DNA of 64,000 nucleotides, from positions 7,287 through 71,286 of the forward strand of contig CAYTWB010000009.1 of the NCBI GenBank assembly GCA_964441945.1. The letters are read 5' to 3'. Of this stretch, positions 61,187-64,000 are shown one piece after another. Position 1 is the stretch's first letter. Every line of letters starts with the position of its first letter. This DNA is from JADGQM01 sp964441945 (GTDB lineage Bacteria > Desulfobacterota > Syntrophobacteria > Syntrophobacterales > Syntrophobacteraceae). The position numbers and the translations under genes were made by a program. The notes beneath the pieces are model-generated. The model saw nothing but the letters and a program-made list of their open reading frames with translations, was not told the DNA's origin and ran no database searches.

Positions 61187-61465
61187 TTTACAGACTCCTG
61201 TTTCAAGTTTCTTCGATTGTTTTCCTGTTCAGCCGCACACGGGAATGGCGAGCTTCTCCCCTTCCCCTGTCACCTGAGTCAAACCAAGGCCCCCGGTCGA
61301 GTCTCTTCGGCGTGTCGGGCTCATCAAGGGATCTCCCTCCCCGAATGTTTCGGCCGGGATCACTCATTCATTAATACCCCAATGACGGACCGTCAGCAAT
61401 TGATTCCTGAGATCAGAACAGAGTAAATCGAAATCCAATGCCCGTTTCAATAAGGATGACACCCG

Positions 61466-62611
61466 CTATACCTTCAGGAGAAACCGTTTCCTCCACATCC
61501 CCCACAGGACCAGGAAGATGAGGAAGACGAAGCACAAGGCATATCCCAGAGAGGCAAGCTTGCCGTCATCGAGAAAAGGGACGAAAAGTGTGTCATGGAG
61601 GTAGGATCTGAGCCTGGGCTTCGTTCCGTCAGGCAATGGGATATGTATTTCGCGTAAGGTTTTCGACAGCAATTCCGAAAGAACATAGGCCGTGACAGCA
61701 TTGGTTCCGAAGATGAGAAACGGAATGGCGCTCTTCCGATATCCCTTTCCATCGAGCCACCAGAAGCACGTCGCCAGGCATACCAGGGCCATACCGGCCA
61801 TGAAGACCGCAAAGGACGTGGTCCAAAGGCCTTTGTTGATCGGCAGCCGGATACTCATTATCTGTCCGGCGACCAGAAGCAAGACCCCGCTCCCCAGCAT
61901 CCCCGCGGCTTTATCTCTCATAGACCATGAGGTGCGGAGCCAATGCCCCGTCAGGACGCCGAAAAGCGTGGTAGCCAGGGCCGGGACGGTACTGAGAAGA
62001 CCTTCCGGGTCATAGGGGCGAATGTTATACCAAAGATGCCCGGGGAGCAGCAGGCCATCGATATAGGCAGGCAGATTCTTCCCGGGTTCGAGCCGGCCGG
62101 CGCCGACGCCCGGCACAGGAATGAACTCCAGCATCAACCAGTAACAGAGAAGCAAACCCGCCAAAATCCAGACCTGGCCTCTAACACGGGTGTGAAGGAA
62201 AATGAGGGATGCGGCCAGGTAGCAGAGGGCAATCCTCTGGAGCACTCCGGGGATGCGCAGATCAGCAAGATTGTAGTCGGGGAAGCCGTTGAGCAGCAAG
62301 CCAAGGCAACAAAGGATGACCGTTCGCCGCAGGACCCTTGGAAGGACCTTGCCATTGTGGGCGGCGCTTTCTTTGTGGCTTCCAAGAGAAAAGACCACCG
62401 CAACTCCCACGATAAACAGAAAAAAAGGGAAGACGATATCGGCGAGGGTCCAGCCGTTCCATGCAGCATGGCGTAATGCGGGGTAGACCTTCGACCAGCG
62501 GCCCGGATTGTTCACCAGGATCATCGCGACAATCGTTGCTCCGCGAAATGCATCGAGAGAGACCAGGCGAGCCGGTCTCTTGCAGACAACTGGAGCTTCG
62601 TTCTCCGGCAT
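61466..62611 (-). CDS. NagX-type heparan-alpha-glucosaminide N-acetyltransferase homologue (DUF5009)
   Basis: 381-aa integral membrane acyltransferase-like protein with about ten transmembrane segments. Motifs: RLVSLDAFRGATIVAMILVNNPG near 15-37, WNGWTLADIVFPFFLFIVGVAV near 51-72 and PGVLQRIALCYL near 119-130, as in human HGSNAT and bacterial NagX/YeiB-like proteins. It may acetylate amino sugars on the periplasmic side. I use ATG 62611; a TTG five codons upstream is possible. Stands alone between repeats. Confidence 0.85.
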   Translation of the reverse strand: MPENEAPVVCKRPARLVSLDAFRGATIVAMILVNNPGRWSKVYPALRHAAWNGWTLADIVFPFFLFIVGVAVVFSLGSHKESAAHNGKVLPRVLRRTVILCCLGLLLNGFPDYNLADLRIPGVLQRIALCYLAASLIFLHTRVRGQVWILAGLLLCYWLMLEFIPVPGVGAGRLEPGKNLPAYIDGLLLPGHLWYNIRPYDPEGLLSTVPALATTLFGVLTGHWLRTSWSMRDKAAGMLGSGVLLLVAGQIMSIRLPINKGLWTTSFAVFMAGMALVCLATCFWWLDGKGYRKSAIPFLIFGTNAVTAYVLSELLSKTLREIHIPLPDGTKPRLRSYLHDTLFVPFLDDGKLASLGYALCFVFLIFLVLWGMWRKRFLLKV

Positions 62612-63158
62612 TGCCACTTTCCGCAACCGGACACGACCGCATTTCTTTAGCCGTCTCCTGGTTTTCCATCACAAACAGTTCATTGACCCTCGCGAAGCGC
62701 ATCAAATACCGGCCCATGACAAGCATCTGCCAATGGTGAGCACCCGGCGCTTGTGGTGAAGCGGGTCCCAATTTGTGGTCTATATCGCACGGTCACTCCC
62801 AAAGCTAAACGCCAAGACATATTCCACTTTAGCACGAACAGGCATCAAGAAACACCCGATCCCGGGTGGGGCGCAGGGCTGATTGGTTCTCTCATACTTC
62901 AACAACAATGACTGCCTTTTGCGCCTTACTCTCGTTCCCATGCTCCTGAGTGGGAACGAGGTGTAACATGAAAAGGGCCCCACTCAAGCATGATGTTCAA
63001 TGAGAACCAATTTACCCTGGGGTGGGGCGGTGCGATCAGGAAGGGAGCAAAGGGCAATGAAAAAGCCTGGAAGGCGGTGGAGGCCATGGTGCCTTGGAGG
63101 AGGGAAAACATTCTGTCCCGGGGATCATCATCCAGCTGTCGGGACAGGCATGAAATGC
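62612..63158. other. Intergenic region with MITE copy 2
   Basis: 547 bases. The middle holds a MITE-like element (62874-63020) with target duplication; the flanks show no gene. A minus-strand frame continues upstream of the NagX gene but has no ribosome-binding site or domain. Confidence 0.5.
62874..63020. mobile_element. MITE-like element, copy 2
   Basis: 147-bp element nearly identical to the copy at 27682-27826, with ends CAGGGCTGATTGGTTCTC and GAGAACCAATTTACCCTG. It is flanked by direct 9-bp repeats GGTGGGGCG at 62865-62873 and 63021-63029. The duplicated sequence differs from that of copy 1, as expected for independent insertions. The internal palindrome with TCGTTCCC/GGGAACGA is retained. 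Non-coding. Confidence 0.8.
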
Positions 63159-64000
63159 TTATTTCCAGGCTTCTGCAGACTTGGTAACGATCACCGATCC
63201 AATAATCTTTGCATACAGCGGGGCCAGAGTCTGGTCAAACTTCGGGTCCTTCTCAATGTTCCGATTGAGGAGATCGAGGACCATGGCGGCATTCAGCGGT
63301 GCATCCAGCAGGATCTTCTTTGTCATCAGACGCAGCAGCAACTCTATTGTCTTATTGAACTCCTTCTTCATGCTCTTCATGGTGTTTGGGGAGAACCTCA
63401 TCCCGCCACTCAACTGGCTTATGATCCTGATAGAATCTTCGACGAGGCCTTCCCTCTTGCGTGACACAAACACAAAGATGTCGGACGGCTTGGCTGTAAT
63501 CCTATCGGTCCCGCCATTTGAGATCGATTTGGCGGGACCCAACGGTCCCGGTCCGGCTGCAGGCCCTGAATCAGCCCCTGGCTCCATGCCTTTAGACAAT
63601 AACTGACCCGACCCTTCGCCCGGCCTGGAGCGGGCCCCCTCTCCAGACCTTGCCACAGCCTGTTTTAAACCCTGTTGCTTCAGCCTGACTTCCAATATCC
63701 CGTACTTGTCTCGGTACTGAACAATGCCTGCTTGCAGCCACCTGTCATAGTTCATGATGCTCCTGATGGCCGCCTCGTCTACGGAACCTCCCCGGAGATC
63801 GCTCGCCAGCTTTATTTTTCTCACCAGGAATGTTGCCATTTGAGGCACCATGGCACTCAGCATCGGTATGGGCAGCTTTATGTCTGGATTCGATTTCAGG
63901 ATGAGCTTTGTGAGGTCCATGGGGTTGACAGGGGTATGGTCGAGCAACCGGATGAGCTCACGCTCTTGGATTGGCAGATCATTGTTACCTAATGAACTAA
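63159..64000 (-). CDS. Hypothetical protein, cut by the window end
   Basis: A minus-strand frame open from the window edge to the stop at 63159. At least 280 residues are visible; the N-terminus lies outside the window, since no stop occurs between 63948 and 64000 and no ribosome-binding site precedes the internal TTG at 63947. The visible protein has two helical parts (DLTKLILKSNPDIKLPIPML; later AKIIGSVIVTKSAEAWK) joined by a Gly/Ser/Pro-rich linker near residues 100-150 of the internal frame. I recognise no domain. Function unknown. Confidence 0.6.
   Translation of the reverse strand, partial: SSLGNNDLPIQERELIRLLDHTPVNPMDLTKLILKSNPDIKLPIPMLSAMVPQMATFLVRKIKLASDLRGGSVDEAAIRSIMNYDRWLQAGIVQYRDKYGILEVRLKQQGLKQAVARSGEGARSRPGEGSGQLLSKGMEPGADSGPAAGPGPLGPAKSISNGGTDRITAKPSDIFVFVSRKREGLVEDSIRIISQLSGGMRFSPNTMKSMKKEFNKTIELLLRLMTKKILLDAPLNAAMVLDLLNRNIEKDPKFDQTLAPLYAKIIGSVIVTKSAEAWK

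Noticed and set aside
62612..62771. Minus-strand frame upstream of the NagX-type gene
   Set aside because: Open for about 150 bases but no start signal or recognisable motif; part overlaps the NagX coding region in another frame.

Overview
The window looks like a chromosomal segment of a Gram-negative, strictly anaerobic member of the former Deltaproteobacteria (Desulfobacterota). The evidence is mixed: an arylacetate-CoA ligase/ACT/Liv transporter cluster, an anaerobe-type hybrid-cluster protein with a divergent Crp/Fnr regulator, LptD and heptose-precursor genes (lipopolysaccharide outer membrane), a hemA/cytochrome-assembly/siroheme group and a Wza/Wzc-type polysaccharide locus. A Syntrophobacter-like host is my best guess; no rRNA is present to fix it. 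No phage, CRISPR array or complete insertion sequence is seen.

Layout. 1-2.8 kb: trmL, a GNAT-like protein, rfaE2 and a membrane-anchored TPR protein. 2.8-3.2 kb: a structured non-coding region with a good terminator. 3.2-11.2 kb: one plus-strand cluster, paaK - ACT protein - livKHMGF - a second PaaK-like protein that has lost catalytic motifs. 11.3-19.1 kb: housekeeping genes folC, lptD, rplM-rpsI, argC, truA and an aspartate-type aminotransferase. 19.2-24.8 kb: a minus-strand redox block (ferredoxin-like protein, zinc-ribbon HD protein, frameshifted hcp) with a divergent Crp/Fnr regulator, then a flavin reductase and an exported SagB-type nitroreductase. 25.0-27.4 kb: tRNA-Lys, a small lipoprotein, a PPC-domain protein and a K+ channel. 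27.4-27.9 kb: a REP-like palindrome and a MITE. 27.9-33 kb: a YyaL-type thioredoxin-domain protein, zinc ribbon, peroxiredoxin, TlpA-like protein and ribF. 33-40.6 kb: tRNA-Leu, tatA, hemA - ccsA - siroheme synthase, polyprenyl synthase, rimO and an unknown membrane protein. 40.7-49.4 kb: exopolysaccharide locus on the minus strand (Wza-like, Wzc/GumC-like, Wzy-like, ExeA-type ATPase, degenerate CpsD-like ATPase, two GT4 enzymes). 49.9-54.3 kb: PBP1A and a DinG-type helicase. 54.7-64 kb: flavodoxin-like reductase, iteron-like repeats and a glycosyltransferase remnant, GT2 enzyme, DUF4124 protein, archease-RtcB RNA ligase pair, cytidylate-kinase-like/BON fusion, TerC protein, NagX-type acyltransferase, a second MITE copy and an unknown protein cut by the window end.

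How they work together. The 3-11 kb cluster probably takes up an amino acid or arylacid through Liv and activates the arylacetate product as a CoA thioester, with the ACT protein as amino-acid sensor. The hcp block looks like a nitrosative-stress/redox regulon controlled from Fnr-like palindromes in the divergent promoter region. The hem/ccsA/siroheme genes supply tetrapyrroles for cytochromes and sulfite/nitrite reductases. The polysaccharide genes form a Wzx/Wzy-style export system.

The most unusual items are a pair of MITE-like elements with matching 9-bp target duplications, a degenerate PaaK paralogue inside the Liv operon, a CpsD-like protein without its Walker A lysine, and the single-base break in hcp. 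All calls come from reading the sequence; no database search was run.
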